64,000 bases of DNA, from contig CAZBKQ010000004.1 in NCBI GenBank assembly GCA_964492555.1, forward strand, positions 1-64,000. Direction: 5' to 3'. The notes under the pieces were generated by a model. It made no database searches, was not told the origin of the DNA, and was given only the letters and a program-made list of their open reading frames with translations. The position numbers were made by a program, and so were the translations under genes. The DNA comes from GCA-2709075 sp964492555 (GTDB lineage Bacteria; Pseudomonadota; Alphaproteobacteria; MPNO01; UBA2964). This document shows, piece after piece, positions 25,537 to 35,359 of this stretch. How positions within the stretch are numbered: position 1 is the stretch's first letter; every line of letters starts with the position of its first letter.

Positions 25537-25905
25537 TTAATCGAGAACGCTGTTTATCGTTTCAATAAATTTGGCGACGGATATCGGCTTGGCGATATAA
25601 GCGGCGCACCCGCCGCTCCGGATTTTTTCTTCATCGCCTTTCATGGCAAACGCGGTAACCGCGATAACCGGAATTTCACAAAGGTCGTCGGCTTCCTTGA
25701 GCAATTTCGTGACTTCAAGGCCGGACACTTCCGGCAGCTGAATGTCCATAAGGATCGGGTCGGGATCGTGCTCCCGCGCCAGTTCGAGTGTCTCGCGCCC
25801 GTCCTTCGTCTGAATCGTCTCATAACCATGCACTTCGAGCAGGTCCTGAAACAACTTCATATTCAATTCGTTATCTTCGACGATCAATATTTTCTTTGCT
25901 GTCAT
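25537..25905 (-). CDS. divK: Single-domain response regulator DivK
   Basis: The 122-aa receiver starts MTAKKILIVEDNELNMKLFQ and has its phosphoacceptor D54 in ILMDIQLPEVSG and the conserved Lys in CAAYIAKPIS. DivK relays phosphate signals from PleC/DivJ-type kinases to control CtrA activity and cell polarity. The ATG at 25905 follows GGGAG; the frame stays open far upstream but without family similarity. It leads a divK-pleD unit and is divergent from the ROK kinase gene, with a 196-bp AT-rich region between. Confidence 0.95.
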   Translation of the reverse strand: MTAKKILIVEDNELNMKLFQDLLEVHGYETIQTKDGRETLELAREHDPDPILMDIQLPEVSGLEVTKLLKEADDLCEIPVIAVTAFAMKGDEEKIRSGGCAAYIAKPISVAKFIETINSVLD

Positions 25906-26101
25906 TTCGTCGCTCCCGCGGGGCGTGTTCCCCGAATTCGGGCTTCCAAACGCGCCTGTCACTGATATTTGGGCAAAAAGGTTAATAAGACGTTTTCTTT
26001 TATTCGAGACCGCTGGTTTTAGCCAATTTTGTTTGCTTCTTGCCAAGACGATTTTAATGGAGGCACATTGACGGCCCTTTCCCGCGGGAGGCAAGTAATA
26101 A

Positions 26102-27004
26102 GTGCGTATTGGCATTGATTTGGGCGGCACGAAGATCGAATTCCTGGCCCTCGGCCCGGGAGACCATGAGCTCCACCGATATCGGATCGACACGCCGGCC
26201 GGGCAATATGCCGAAACAATCGCGCTGATTGCCGAAAATGTGCGTTTTCTGGAAACACAAACAGGTCTCACCGGCACGATCGGCATAGGAATACCCGGTA
26301 CAATTTCGCCAACATCGGGACGGGTCATGAATGCCAATTCGGTATGGTTGAACGGACAACCGTTCGATCGCGATCTCGCGGCCGCGCTGGGCCGCGAAAT
26401 CAGGGTGGCAAACGACGCGAACTGTTTTGCCTTGTCAGAAGCCACGGACGGCGCCGGCAGCACCGCCGGCAGCGTATTCGGAGTGATTCTCGGCACCGGG
26501 GTCGGGGGCGGCCTTGTGCTAAATGGCCGGCATATGCGGGGAGCAAACGCGATCGGCGGCGAATGGGGCCACAACCCGCTGCCCCGGCGGGGACACGGCG
26601 ATCACACCCCACGCGATTGCTGGTGCGGCCGCCAGGACTGTATCGAAACATATCTGTCCGGCCCCGCCCTTGAAGGAGAGTACACGGCAATCGCCGGCAC
26701 TGCCGCCAAGGCCACGGAAATAGTTTCCCTTGCCGCTGACGGCGACAGCGGCGCTGAGACGCTTCTCTCCCTTTACGAGGAACGGGCGGCACGGGCGCTC
26801 GCCACGGTGATCAACCTTTACGACCCCGAAATCATCGTTCTTGGCGGCGGTTTATCGAATATTGAACGGTTTTACGAAGCGATCCCGCGCCTGTGGAAAA
26901 CCCATGTTTTTTCGGACCGGGTGACAACAAGGTTGGAACCTCCGGTCCATGGCGACTCTAGCGGTGTCCGCGGCGCGGCGCGTCTATGGCCCGAATACTC
27001 CTAG
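26102..27004 (+). CDS. ROK family sugar kinase (fructokinase/N-acetylhexosamine kinase-like)
   Basis: The 300-aa protein starts (GTG) MRIGIDLGGTKIEFLALGPG, the ATP-binding phosphate-1 motif. VFGVILGTGVGGGLVLNG is the second phosphate loop, and the ROK zinc site is complete: GGEWGHNPLP with CWCGRQDCIETYLSG, giving the His and three Cys ligands. Length and motifs match fructokinase (Mak) and N-acetylglucosamine kinase types; the sugar cannot be decided. A good ribosome site GGGAGG lies about ten bases upstream. Its stop overlaps the convergent eipB stop at a CTAG. Confidence 0.92.
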   Translation: MRIGIDLGGTKIEFLALGPGDHELHRYRIDTPAGQYAETIALIAENVRFLETQTGLTGTIGIGIPGTISPTSGRVMNANSVWLNGQPFDRDLAAALGREIRVANDANCFALSEATDGAGSTAGSVFGVILGTGVGGGLVLNGRHMRGANAIGGEWGHNPLPRRGHGDHTPRDCWCGRQDCIETYLSGPALEGEYTAIAGTAAKATEIVSLAADGDSGAETLLSLYEERAARALATVINLYDPEIIVLGGGLSNIERFYEAIPRLWKTHVFSDRVTTRLEPPVHGDSSGVRGAARLWPEYS

Positions 27005-27837
27005 GGTCTTATCCCGCCGCAATCGGGGGCATCGACCAGATCAAGTTTCGCCAGCTTTCCTTTCAGGCGCATATCATCCAGAGAAATGGAGAGCTCATCC
27101 GCGACCCCATTTTCATATAACCGGATGCCATATTCGTAATATGGCGCATCCGTTTTGGCGCTATCCCGGAAATACGCGACTGAAATCATCCAGGACCGCA
27201 ATCCCGCCAGACCGTTGTCCCGAACAGCGGGCTGTTTCCCCGCCTCGGTAATGACAGTGGTGGCGGTGAAAACGTCTTCCTCGTCCATGCCATCGAACAA
27301 AGCGGTTGAAAAAATAACCGGAAACCGCTTTGCGTTCAGCGCCTTCGCGAGGATCGCCCGCATATGAAGAAGCGGGAACATGGTGCCCTCATTCAGCAGG
27401 ACAGGCTTCCGCCCCCGGGGGCGCGAATAGACGACACGGCCCTTTTGACCGGGGCCCGACAATGTCGCGTTTCCGGCAAATCTGTCGGTCGTCTTGCCGT
27501 TCAACCGGTGTGTAACCGAAAAACGATAATCGGTGCCTTCGTTGCTTTCCCAGGTCGTGGAGGCAACGCCAAGCCTCACCGGCTCGGCTCCGGCATAGGC
27601 AACCTCCAGGACGGAACGATACTCGCTGGTCCAGCCGGCACAGGCATTCCGCCAATCGAATATGACCCTGCCCTGCGCCCCGGCGACATCGGGGGCCGAT
27701 CCGCCTCGATCCAGTGTCAGGGTATAGGCGGCCTTGTGGGACACCAGCCCAGACGCGGTAGCCGGCAAGGCATGGAAACAGGTGATCGCCGCAACCAGAA
27801 GCAGGCGGCGTATGGCGGGTGTTGGAAGCGTGGTCAT
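27001..27837 (-). CDS. Cell envelope integrity protein EipB (DUF1849)
   Basis: The 278-aa protein has a signal peptide (RRLLLVAAITCFHALPATAS) and begins the mature part with SGLVSHKAAYTLTLDRGG. VIFDWRNACAGWTSEYRSVL and NEGTMFPLLHMRAILAKALN match the conserved segments of DUF1849. One Cys in NACAGW and one in the C-terminal DAPDCGG correspond to the disulfide described for EipB of Brucella, a periplasmic spiral beta-barrel needed for envelope integrity. Its molecular activity is not settled. The gene is alone and ends against the ROK gene. Confidence 0.85.
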   Translation of the reverse strand: MTTLPTPAIRRLLLVAAITCFHALPATASGLVSHKAAYTLTLDRGGSAPDVAGAQGRVIFDWRNACAGWTSEYRSVLEVAYAGAEPVRLGVASTTWESNEGTDYRFSVTHRLNGKTTDRFAGNATLSGPGQKGRVVYSRPRGRKPVLLNEGTMFPLLHMRAILAKALNAKRFPVIFSTALFDGMDEEDVFTATTVITEAGKQPAVRDNGLAGLRSWMISVAYFRDSAKTDAPYYEYGIRLYENGVADELSISLDDMRLKGKLAKLDLVDAPDCGGIRP

Positions 27838-28050
27838 AAAAGGCGGTGCCGAAATCGGTTATTGCCCGGTAAAGATGGCCCCTGGACCGGCAAAAACCAA
27901 CCCGTTCCATCACCGGGCAGGTAATTTTTTCCGGGCATCGTTCTCATAACCAGCTTCAAAACCCTGAATTTCCCGACCATCAAGTGGCATGGCGATTGCT
28001 ATTTAACGGGTGACCCAACCCCTTACGCGATCCCGGAGAGGCGCAAAATC

Positions 28051-28764
28051 ATGGCAACGATCATCAAGAATTTTCCCGGCGGGATTCCCTTCGGAAAAAC
28101 AGCGATAGCGACCTTGCTGGCCGGTGTGTCGGAGGAATTGTTGAAAGACCTGCCGGACGGCGTCCAGGATCGTGAACAGGCCCTGATAGAACGCACCTTG
28201 CGCTATGCGGAAGAATCCGAAAGACGCATCGCCAAACAACGCCAGCGGATTGAAGAGCTCGAAACTCTCACTCTGAACGATCCGATGACCGGTTTGCTCA
28301 ACCGGCGCGGCTTTGACCGGCAACTCAATCTCGCGTTGGGCCGCGCCCGCCGCTACGGCGAAATCGGCATCCTGGCGTTCTGCGATCTGGACAATTTGAA
28401 ACAGGTCAATGACAGATTCGGTCACTGCGCAGGTGACGCCCTGGTCAAATGCGCGGCGGCGGTTCTGGCTGAAGCGGTCCGCGACATCGACACGGTCGGC
28501 CGTTTGGGAGGAGACGAATTCGGGATTTTGCTGACGAACACCAACCGCCGCGATGGTGAAAGGCGCATCAGAACGATTCAGTGGCGGCTGGAAAGCGCCG
28601 GCACGACGCACCGCGGCACCGATATCCCCCTCAAAGCCAGTATCGGCGTTGAACCCTATGGCGCCGACGACACGATTGCCGATCTGATCCATCGCGCCGA
28701 CATGGCGATGTATGAGGTCAAGCGGCTGAAACAATCCGGCGAGATATTCGCCGCCGCTGAATAG
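28051..28764 (+). CDS. Diguanylate cyclase (GGDEF domain)
   Basis: The 237-aa protein makes cyclic di-GMP. The GGDEF signature is intact at residues 153-157 (GRLGGDEFGILL), and an inhibitory RxxD site is present as RDID at 144-147, so product inhibition is expected. The GGDEF domain starts near residue 73 (TLTLNDPMTGLLNRRGF). The first 70 residues include a likely coiled coil (EESERRIAKQRQRIEELETL) but no receiver, PAS or membrane segment, so the input signal is not obvious; dimerisation through the coil would activate it. The ATG follows GGAGAGG. Confidence 0.93.
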   Translation: MATIIKNFPGGIPFGKTAIATLLAGVSEELLKDLPDGVQDREQALIERTLRYAEESERRIAKQRQRIEELETLTLNDPMTGLLNRRGFDRQLNLALGRARRYGEIGILAFCDLDNLKQVNDRFGHCAGDALVKCAAAVLAEAVRDIDTVGRLGGDEFGILLTNTNRRDGERRIRTIQWRLESAGTTHRGTDIPLKASIGVEPYGADDTIADLIHRADMAMYEVKRLKQSGEIFAAAE

Positions 28765-28773
28765 CGGCCCCGC

Positions 28774-30561
28774 TCAGTCTTCTTTTTCGGGCGGCATCAC
28801 CACCCGGATGTGAAGCTCTTCCAGATGCGCCTCGTCGACGCCGGCGGGGGCGCCCATCATCAGATCCTGAGCCTGCTGAGTCATCGGGAACATCGTGACT
28901 TCGCGGATATTCTGTTCGTCGGCCAGCAACATGACGATACGATCGATGCCCGGAGCGGAACCGCCATGGGGCGGCGCGCCGAATTTCAGGGCGTTCAGCA
29001 TGCCGCCGAAACGCTTCTCGACCTCCTCGGCCGGATAGCCCGCGATCTCAAACGCCTTATACATGATTTCGGGACGATGATTCCGGATGGCGCCGCTAGA
29101 AAGCTCCACCCCGTTGCAAACGATATCGTACTGGTACGCCTTGATGTCGAGCGGATCCTGTGTTTCCAGCGCTTCCAGCCCGCCCTGCGGCATGGAAAAC
29201 GGATTGTGGCTGAATTCAACCTTGCCGGTTCGTTCATCGAGCTCATACATCGGATAATCAACAATCCAGCAGAAATCGAACCGGTCTTCGGCAACCAGGC
29301 CCAGCTCCGTCCCGATCCGCGTCCGGGCGAGCCCCCCGAATTGTGCCGCCGCGGGTGCCGCGGCGCAGGCAAAGAACACCGCGTCACCATCGCCGACGCC
29401 GGTTTGCGCCTTTAACGCCGCCATCCGCTCATCATCCAGGAAACGCGCGATCGGGCCCTTGCCCTCACCGCCCTCGAAAATGATATAACCGAGGCCACCG
29501 GCGCCTTCCGCGCGGGCCCAGTCATTCAGCTTGTCAAAGAAACTGCGGGGTTGTCCGGCAGCGCCCGGCGCGGGTATCGCGCGCACGACCGACCCCTTAT
29601 CGATGGCACCGGCGAAAATCTTGAAATCCGTCCCGCGCCAGATTTCCGTTACATCCGACATTTCGATCGGATTACGCAAATCGGGCTTGTCGCTGCCGTA
29701 TTTCAGCATCGCTTCGTCGAACGGAATGCGCGGGAACGGCACATCCGTGACCTTCTTTCCGCCGCCAAAATCCGTAAACACCCCGTGCAACACCGGCTCA
29801 AGCGCGCCGAACACGTCTTCCTGGGTTACGAAGGACATCTCCATATCGAGTTGATAGAACTCGCCCGGCGAGCGGTCGGCCCGCGCGTCTTCATCGCGAA
29901 AGCACGGGGCGATCTGAAAATACCGGTCGAACCCGGCAACCATGATCAACTGCTTGAATTGCTGCGGTGCCTGCGGCAGTGCATAGAATTCACCCGGATG
30001 CAGACGGCTCGGCACCAGAAAGTCGCGCGCACCCTCGGGCGAGGTCGAGGTCAGGATCGGCGTCTGGAATTCCACGAACCCCTGTTCAGTCATGCGGCGG
30101 CGGATGTCGGAAATCACCTGTGACCGCAGGACGATATTGTTGTGAATTCGGTCGCGCCGTAGATCGAGAAACCGGTAACGCAGCCGCGTTTCCTCGCCGT
30201 AATCCTCGTCGCTATTGACCTGAAGCGGCAGGGTCTCGGCCGTCCCCAGCACATCAATCTCTTTGATCACCAATTCGACCTCGCCCGTGGGCAGGGTCGC
30301 GTTGATAGTGTCATCGCTGCGCCGGACGACCTCACCGGTTACGCGTATAACGGTCTCCAGCCGCGCGCCTTCGGCGGCCTCGAATATCGGGCTGGAAACG
30401 TCTGTGACACATTGCGTGACGCCGTAATGATCGCGCAAATCGATGAATAGCAAATTGCCATGGTCGCGCTTGCGATGGATCCAGCCTGACAGCCTGACTT
30501 GCTCTCCGGCATTTTCGATCCGCAGATCGCCGCAGCGATGTGTTCGGTACTCATGCATCAT
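28774..30561 (-). CDS. aspS: Aspartyl-tRNA synthetase
   Basis: The 595-aa class II synthetase has an N-terminal OB-fold (VRLSGWIHRKRDHGNLLFID), motif 2 with FRDEDARADRSPGEFYQLDM, a GAD insertion domain of the bacterial type near residues 300-400, and the C-terminal motif 3 GGSAPGIDRIVMLLAD. The length is normal for bacterial enzymes. With gatCAB in the same window it may be non-discriminating and also form Asp-tRNA(Asn), but the residues deciding this cannot be judged here. It begins MMHEY; either ATG may be used. Confidence 0.97.
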   Translation of the reverse strand: MMHEYRTHRCGDLRIENAGEQVRLSGWIHRKRDHGNLLFIDLRDHYGVTQCVTDVSSPIFEAAEGARLETVIRVTGEVVRRSDDTINATLPTGEVELVIKEIDVLGTAETLPLQVNSDEDYGEETRLRYRFLDLRRDRIHNNIVLRSQVISDIRRRMTEQGFVEFQTPILTSTSPEGARDFLVPSRLHPGEFYALPQAPQQFKQLIMVAGFDRYFQIAPCFRDEDARADRSPGEFYQLDMEMSFVTQEDVFGALEPVLHGVFTDFGGGKKVTDVPFPRIPFDEAMLKYGSDKPDLRNPIEMSDVTEIWRGTDFKIFAGAIDKGSVVRAIPAPGAAGQPRSFFDKLNDWARAEGAGGLGYIIFEGGEGKGPIARFLDDERMAALKAQTGVGDGDAVFFACAAAPAAAQFGGLARTRIGTELGLVAEDRFDFCWIVDYPMYELDERTGKVEFSHNPFSMPQGGLEALETQDPLDIKAYQYDIVCNGVELSSGAIRNHRPEIMYKAFEIAGYPAEEVEKRFGGMLNALKFGAPPHGGSAPGIDRIVMLLADEQNIREVTMFPMTQQAQDLMMGAPAGVDEAHLEELHIRVVMPPEKED

Positions 30562-30700
30562 TTTGCCTCAACTCGATAATCGAGCCGGAATTATCCCTCC
30601 GGCCGGGTTTGCGGGGCAAAGGCCACGGATTGGCCCGGCCTGTCAAGTGGCGAGGGCCGCGGCTATCATCGAGGCGGAGATTTGTGTATAGCATGCCGCC

Positions 30701-31864
30701 ATGACGCTAATCTCAGATACAGACACGCTCCGCGCATTTTGTGAAAAGGTTTCCGCCTCTTCGGATTTCGTAACCGTCGACACGGAGTTCATCCGCGAAA
30801 GCACCTACTGGTCAGAGCTTTGCCTTATCCAGATCGGCGGAAAGGACGATGTCGCGGCCATCGATGCCTTGGCCGATGGCCTCGACCTCACGCCGGTATT
30901 GGACTTGATGCGTGATAAGTCGATTACCAAGGTTTTCCACGCGGCGCGCCAGGATTTCGAGATTTTCTACCAGTTGATGGGCGAATTGCCCCAACCGGTA
31001 TTCGACACGCAGATTTCCGCGATGGTCTGCGGATATGGCGACTCCGTCGGTTATGAAGCGCTGGTCGGCAGCCTCGCGAGAAAGCGCATCGACAAATCCA
31101 TGCGCTATACGGATTGGCGGCGGCGGCCTCTGTCTGACAAACAGCTATCCTATGCGTTATCGGACGTGACCCACCTTCGGGTGATCTATGAAAAGCTCCG
31201 CGACATGCTGGCGGAAAACGGGCGTGTGGACTGGGTCGCGGAGGAGATGGACACGCTGACCAATCCCGCGACCTATGAGCCGGACCCCAATGAATCCTGG
31301 CGGCGGCTGAAAGTCCGCACGCCCAAACCCCGTTTCCTGTTGATCCTGCGCGAAATCGCGGCGTGGCGGGAACTGGAGGCCCAGCGCCGCAATGTGCCGC
31401 GTAACCGCGTCCTTCGCGACGACGCCCTGCTGGAGATTGCCGCCCAGGCGCCGAAGGATGAAAAGGCCCTACGCTCCTTGCGCGGCATGCGCGGCGGCCA
31501 GCCCAAGGGCGACGCGGTAAAATCCCTTTTGGAGGCCATCAAGCGCGGTAGGGAACTCCCCGAGGAATCATGCCCACCGTTGCCGGCCCGGCCCAACAAG
31601 CTGGCCCATATGGAAGCGGCGCGCGAGCTGGTCCGGGTACTGCTGAAACATTGCGCCCAGGAACATGGGGTCGCCCAGAAATTGATCGCCAATGCGGATG
31701 AAATCGAGACGCTGATATCCGAACCGCGATCGGATATTCGTCCATTGTGCGGCTGGCGGCGCGATCTGTTTGGCGATCATGCCGTGGCCCTGCTTCAGGG
31801 GAGGCTGGCGCTGGCAGCTAACGGATCGGATATCCGGCTGGTTGAGCCCGGCAAGCAGGTTTAA
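30701..31864 (+). CDS. rnd: Ribonuclease D
   Basis: The 387-aa DEDD exonuclease trims tRNA 3' ends. The acidic residues are seen in FVTVDTEFIRE, KVFHAARQDFEIFYQL and LSYALSDVTHL, including the DEDDy Tyr. An HRDC domain follows near residue 210 (LREIAAWRELEAQRRNVPRN). The gene is divergent from aspS, and its stop codon overlaps the stop of the convergent hdaA. Confidence 0.95.
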   Translation: MTLISDTDTLRAFCEKVSASSDFVTVDTEFIRESTYWSELCLIQIGGKDDVAAIDALADGLDLTPVLDLMRDKSITKVFHAARQDFEIFYQLMGELPQPVFDTQISAMVCGYGDSVGYEALVGSLARKRIDKSMRYTDWRRRPLSDKQLSYALSDVTHLRVIYEKLRDMLAENGRVDWVAEEMDTLTNPATYEPDPNESWRRLKVRTPKPRFLLILREIAAWRELEAQRRNVPRNRVLRDDALLEIAAQAPKDEKALRSLRGMRGGQPKGDAVKSLLEAIKRGRELPEESCPPLPARPNKLAHMEAARELVRVLLKHCAQEHGVAQKLIANADEIETLISEPRSDIRPLCGWRRDLFGDHAVALLQGRLALAANGSDIRLVEPGKQV

Positions 31865-32532
31865 GACCACTCCGGGAACACGTCGCGCACGAAAGGAATT
31901 GTGATCGCCCGGTGGCGCGACAGCGCTTGCGCATCAAGCCGATCCACAATATGGCGCGCGGCATCGAAGCTTCGATCCATGCGGACAGAGATATAGGAAA
32001 GCACTTCGGGCGAAACCTGAACCTGCCGGTCGGCGAACATCTTTATCAGCACGCCCCGTAGCATGTCGTCATCGGGCATGGTGATTTCGGCAACGGGCAA
32101 GGTTTTCAAACGCGATATCAGATCAGGCAATCCGCGCTTCCAGCGGGCCGGCGGTTCCGCGCAAGCGATCAACAAAGCGCCGCCGCGCGCCGCCACACAA
32201 TTGAACAGATGGAAAAGACCTTCCTGATCGGCCCGATCGGCATCATCCACAAAACAGGCCGACAAGCTTTCATCGCCCAGCACCGCCTCAAGCGCGCCGG
32301 CCGTGCTCTCAGCCTTGATCTCCAGCGCGCCACTTTGCGCCCGCCAGACCGCGCCCAGATGAGTTTTCCCGGCCCCTGGCGGACCGCAAACGACCAGCCC
32401 GGGCAGTGGCCAGTCCGGCCAACGGTCAATCCAGCCTATCGCCTCGCTATTGCAATCGGAAACCAGAAAATCATCCCGCCCCTGCGCCTGCCTCTGCGGC
32501 AGGGTCAGAACAAGCTGGCGATCGCCATTCAT
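31861..32532 (-). CDS. hdaA: DnaA-related replication regulator HdaA
   Basis: The 223-aa protein resembles the AAA+ part of DnaA without its DNA-binding domain IV. The Walker A is GPPGAGKTHL and the Walker B region reads ACFVDDADRADQEGLFHLFN. The N-terminus MNGDRQLVLTLPQRQAQGRD contains a QLVLTLP segment like the beta-clamp-binding motif of Hda. Hda stimulates ATP hydrolysis on DnaA after initiation. I start at ATG 32532, four bases after the upstream permease stop. Operon: DUF2066, pgsA-like, permease, hdaA. Confidence 0.9.
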   Translation of the reverse strand: MNGDRQLVLTLPQRQAQGRDDFLVSDCNSEAIGWIDRWPDWPLPGLVVCGPPGAGKTHLGAVWRAQSGALEIKAESTAGALEAVLGDESLSACFVDDADRADQEGLFHLFNCVAARGGALLIACAEPPARWKRGLPDLISRLKTLPVAEITMPDDDMLRGVLIKMFADRQVQVSPEVLSYISVRMDRSFDAARHIVDRLDAQALSRHRAITIPFVRDVFPEWS

Positions 32533-32536
32533 AACG

Positions 32537-33598
32537 CTAGGTGCCGCCCCCACCGGTAAAGGTGCCGCTTTCCCGATAGCGCGCAGCCGCGAAGCGGGAA
32601 AGCACACCGACGACCGCCGCGACAGGCACCGCCAACAGGACGCCGGTAAAACCAAACAGGGTCCCGCCCGCCATCAAGGCGAAGATCATCCAGGCCGGAT
32701 GCAGACCGACCTGGTCACCAACCACTTTGGGCGTGACGAAATTTCCCTCAATGATCTGACCGGCGGCGAATATCGCTGCCACAATCAGAATTGGCAGCCA
32801 GCCATCAAACTGGGCGATCGCCACAGCAATCCCGAGTGCGAACCCGATCAGCATGCCGAAATAGGGAACAAAAGAAATCAATCCGGTCAGGAGCCCGATA
32901 ATCAGACCGAATTCAAGCCCCACGAGAATTAGACCGATTGCATAAAATATCCCGAGGACGATGCAGACCGTCAGCTGCCCCCGAACGAAGCCTGCAAGCA
33001 CCCGGTCGATCTCCCGGACGACCTCACGAATAGTCTTCGCATAATCCCGCGGCAACAACCCGTCGACCGAAGCCACAATCCGGTCCCAGTCGCGCAACAT
33101 ATAAAACAGCACGATCGGCGTTATCACCAGGAGCGACAGCAGGTTGACGATGGCAAGACCGCCACCCCACAGCCCCTTGACCACGCCGCCAAGCCATTTA
33201 AGCGAATCCGGACCGGCGAGGTTCTGGACTTTTTGTTTCAACGCAGCGCTCTGTTCGGCGCTGAGACTCTCCTGAAGCCGTGCCAGCAATGATATCGCGC
33301 CGTCACGAAGCTCTTCGATATAGTCGGGCGCCCGGTCGACCAGACCGATAAGCTGGTGATAGAGCATCGGTGCCAGGAGGAGCAGTACGCCAACGACCGC
33401 AAGAACCGCGCATATTGTCATCACCGTCGCGGCTGCCCAGCGCGGCATCCCTTTTCGTTCCATCCAATCCACTGCCGGATCTAGCAGATACGCCAGCGCC
33501 AGCCCCGCGACGAACGGGAACAGGATTTCAGAAACCCCCCACAGAAAGGCGAGAAAAAGGATCGCCCCCACGATCAGCCATAATTGTTTTGGCATCAT
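32537..33598 (-). CDS. AI-2E family (PerM-type) permease
   Basis: The 353-aa protein has about eight membrane helices, starting MPKQLWLIVGAILFLAFLWG. The soluble region at residues 70-140 and the C-terminal block FVPYFGMLIGFALGIAVAIA with EGNFVTPKVVGDQVGLHPAW match the AI-2E/PerM family, whose members export autoinducer-2 or exchange ions. Its place upstream of hdaA is a conserved alphaproteobacterial order. Start ATG at 33598 overlaps the preceding gene's stop by four bases. The substrate is unknown. Confidence 0.9.
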   Translation of the reverse strand: MMPKQLWLIVGAILFLAFLWGVSEILFPFVAGLALAYLLDPAVDWMERKGMPRWAAATVMTICAVLAVVGVLLLLAPMLYHQLIGLVDRAPDYIEELRDGAISLLARLQESLSAEQSAALKQKVQNLAGPDSLKWLGGVVKGLWGGGLAIVNLLSLLVITPIVLFYMLRDWDRIVASVDGLLPRDYAKTIREVVREIDRVLAGFVRGQLTVCIVLGIFYAIGLILVGLEFGLIIGLLTGLISFVPYFGMLIGFALGIAVAIAQFDGWLPILIVAAIFAAGQIIEGNFVTPKVVGDQVGLHPAWMIFALMAGGTLFGFTGVLLAVPVAAVVGVLSRFAAARYRESGTFTGGGGT

Positions 33599-34149
33599 CC
33601 GCTCCCGCTATCCGGTTCGGGCATATCCCCCCGGAACAGGGTCACAATATAGGCCCCACCCGACAATATCGTCGATATTCCAACGAGATAAATCAACCAA
33701 AGCTTGGCGCCGTCGAAAATCTGCCCATATCCCAGTTCGGCGAGGATCCAGACCGCCAGCGCGATCTGCAACGCGGTATTCGCCTTACTGATCAGCAGGG
33801 GACGCATCCGCACGGTTGCCAGGGAGATATGCAGCAGAATCACGCCACCGATAATCAACACGTCGCGGAAAACAACCAGGATGACGATCCAGAGCGGTAT
33901 TTGACCGATATGGCCCAGCGTCACATAGACCCCGACCAGTAATGCCTTGTCAGCAACAGGATCGAGGAAATTCCCGAGGGTCGAGGTCTGGCCCCAATGT
34001 TTGGCGATATACCCGTCGAGCGCATCCGAGACGCCGGCGGCGACAAATAGCCAGAACGCCCAAAAAAACTCGCCATTGAGGATAAGCCAGACGAGCGCGG
34101 GGACGCTGAACAGCCGGGCAAGCGAAATTAGATTGGGCAGGTTAACCAC
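33595..34149 (-). CDS. CDP-alcohol phosphatidyltransferase family protein
   Basis: The 184-aa membrane enzyme has the family signature D-x2-D-G-x2-A-[R/K]-x8-G-x3-D-x3-D in SDALDGYIAKHWGQTSTLGN followed by FLDPVADK; the usual Arg is Lys here. It starts MVNLPNLISLARLFSVPALV like phosphatidylglycerophosphate synthases (PgsA), so phosphatidylglycerophosphate or cardiolipin-type synthesis is likely. Another copy may serve as the main PgsA elsewhere. Overlap with the permease gene and a 15-base gap to the DUF2066 gene place it in one operon. Confidence 0.88.
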   Translation of the reverse strand: MVNLPNLISLARLFSVPALVWLILNGEFFWAFWLFVAAGVSDALDGYIAKHWGQTSTLGNFLDPVADKALLVGVYVTLGHIGQIPLWIVILVVFRDVLIIGGVILLHISLATVRMRPLLISKANTALQIALAVWILAELGYGQIFDGAKLWLIYLVGISTILSGGAYIVTLFRGDMPEPDSGSG

Positions 34150-34164
34150 GAATCTTCATACCGA

Positions 34165-35292
34165 TCAGCGGGTTGCGGTCCCATCAACCACCGCGATTAC
34201 CCAGTTTTCCGCATCACGAATGAGATCGAGATTGCGTTGCGAAAGCCCGATGCGCAACTGTGCCGGATCGCCGAAATAATACAATCGCAGGAACGCTTTT
34301 TTCCGCGAGATGCGATCGATTTCAACCTGTTCGATTGCCGCCACGGATTCCAGCCTGGCTCGAATGGAAATCCATTGCGGCAATCCTGAAAACGCGACCG
34401 TCGCGTCGATCGTCGCGCGGTCCTCGAATCTGATCTGGTTGTTGACCTTCCAGCTTTCGGAAATATCGGCCCGGATCTGAGCGGCGGCCTGCGCCAGGAG
34501 CGACTCCACCGGAGTGTCGGGCGCCGCCCGCAAGCTGCGGACTTCCGTGTTATCGGCGGCGCCGGTCCCGAACCGGCTGATTACGAGTTCTATCACCGTC
34601 TCGGATGTCTTAGCGTCGGTCCGCACGGCGGCGACGGCCAACAACACCCCGCCCGCGCCATAGCGCCCGGCCACAGCACTGATGCGGGACTGTTCGCCGT
34701 TGAGCGCCTGATCGGCGTTGATCAACTCATTCAGCTGCGGATCGTCTCCGGGCACGCTCAGCGGCACCAACGCGTATGAACGAGGCAATTCCGCCCACGC
34801 CTTGCGCCAGCTGTTTTCCGTTTCCCAGAGCAAATCGCCGCCTTCCCGGCGCAAAACCGGCAGCACCACAAGCGGCTTACTGAATGTTTCGGCGAATCCG
34901 GCGCCCGATTCCCGCAAATAGCGGCGCACTTCATCCGCGGCGAAGCCGATACTGAGCGTCGCGATATAGCGCACCTGAGAGTTTTTCTCGCTCTCGATCT
35001 GGACCCCGGAAATCAATCCCTCAAGCTGTTCGGCGGCGGGGAGCGGCACTTTCGGGCGCTCATGATCGAGCACCAGCCTGTCGAGCAGGCGGCGAAAAGC
35101 CAATTGCCGTCCTTCGGCCAGGGCAAGCCCTCTCGCCGCGGCAGCCGATTCGGCGGTCTTGTCAACGTCAACGCCGCCAACCGTGTAGGGATCGACCGTC
35201 TGCGCCGCCGCAGAAACGCAAAGAAACGCGGCATAAACGGGAATCAACGCCAGCAAGATTCGAAGGCGCCGCATATGGTCAAAACACGACAT
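34165..35292 (-). CDS. DUF2066 domain-containing exported protein
   Basis: The 375-aa protein has a signal peptide (RRLRILLALIPVYAAFLCVS, cleavage around SAAAQ) followed by TVDPYTVGGVDVDKTAESAA and a LAEGRQLAFRRLLDRLV helix, which open DUF2066. It is predicted periplasmic, without membrane anchors beyond the signal. Function is unknown; the gene is regularly found divergent from purM in alphaproteobacteria. ATG 35292 and ATG 35274 are both possible starts; the second gives a more typical signal peptide. It heads the operon ending in hdaA. Confidence 0.82.
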   Translation of the reverse strand: MSCFDHMRRLRILLALIPVYAAFLCVSAAAQTVDPYTVGGVDVDKTAESAAAARGLALAEGRQLAFRRLLDRLVLDHERPKVPLPAAEQLEGLISGVQIESEKNSQVRYIATLSIGFAADEVRRYLRESGAGFAETFSKPLVVLPVLRREGGDLLWETENSWRKAWAELPRSYALVPLSVPGDDPQLNELINADQALNGEQSRISAVAGRYGAGGVLLAVAAVRTDAKTSETVIELVISRFGTGAADNTEVRSLRAAPDTPVESLLAQAAAQIRADISESWKVNNQIRFEDRATIDATVAFSGLPQWISIRARLESVAAIEQVEIDRISRKKAFLRLYYFGDPAQLRIGLSQRNLDLIRDAENWVIAVVDGTATR

Positions 35293-35359
35293 TGCAAACC
35301 TAAAGAGAACCGGTATCTTCGCGGTAGAACCGCTATCGGATTGTCAGGAGATTATCCCG

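Noticed and set aside
25537..26574. Long N-terminal extension of DivK
   Set aside because: The frame is open upstream to 26574, but the extension overlaps the divergent ROK gene, lacks similarity and the ATG at 25905 has a proper ribosome site.
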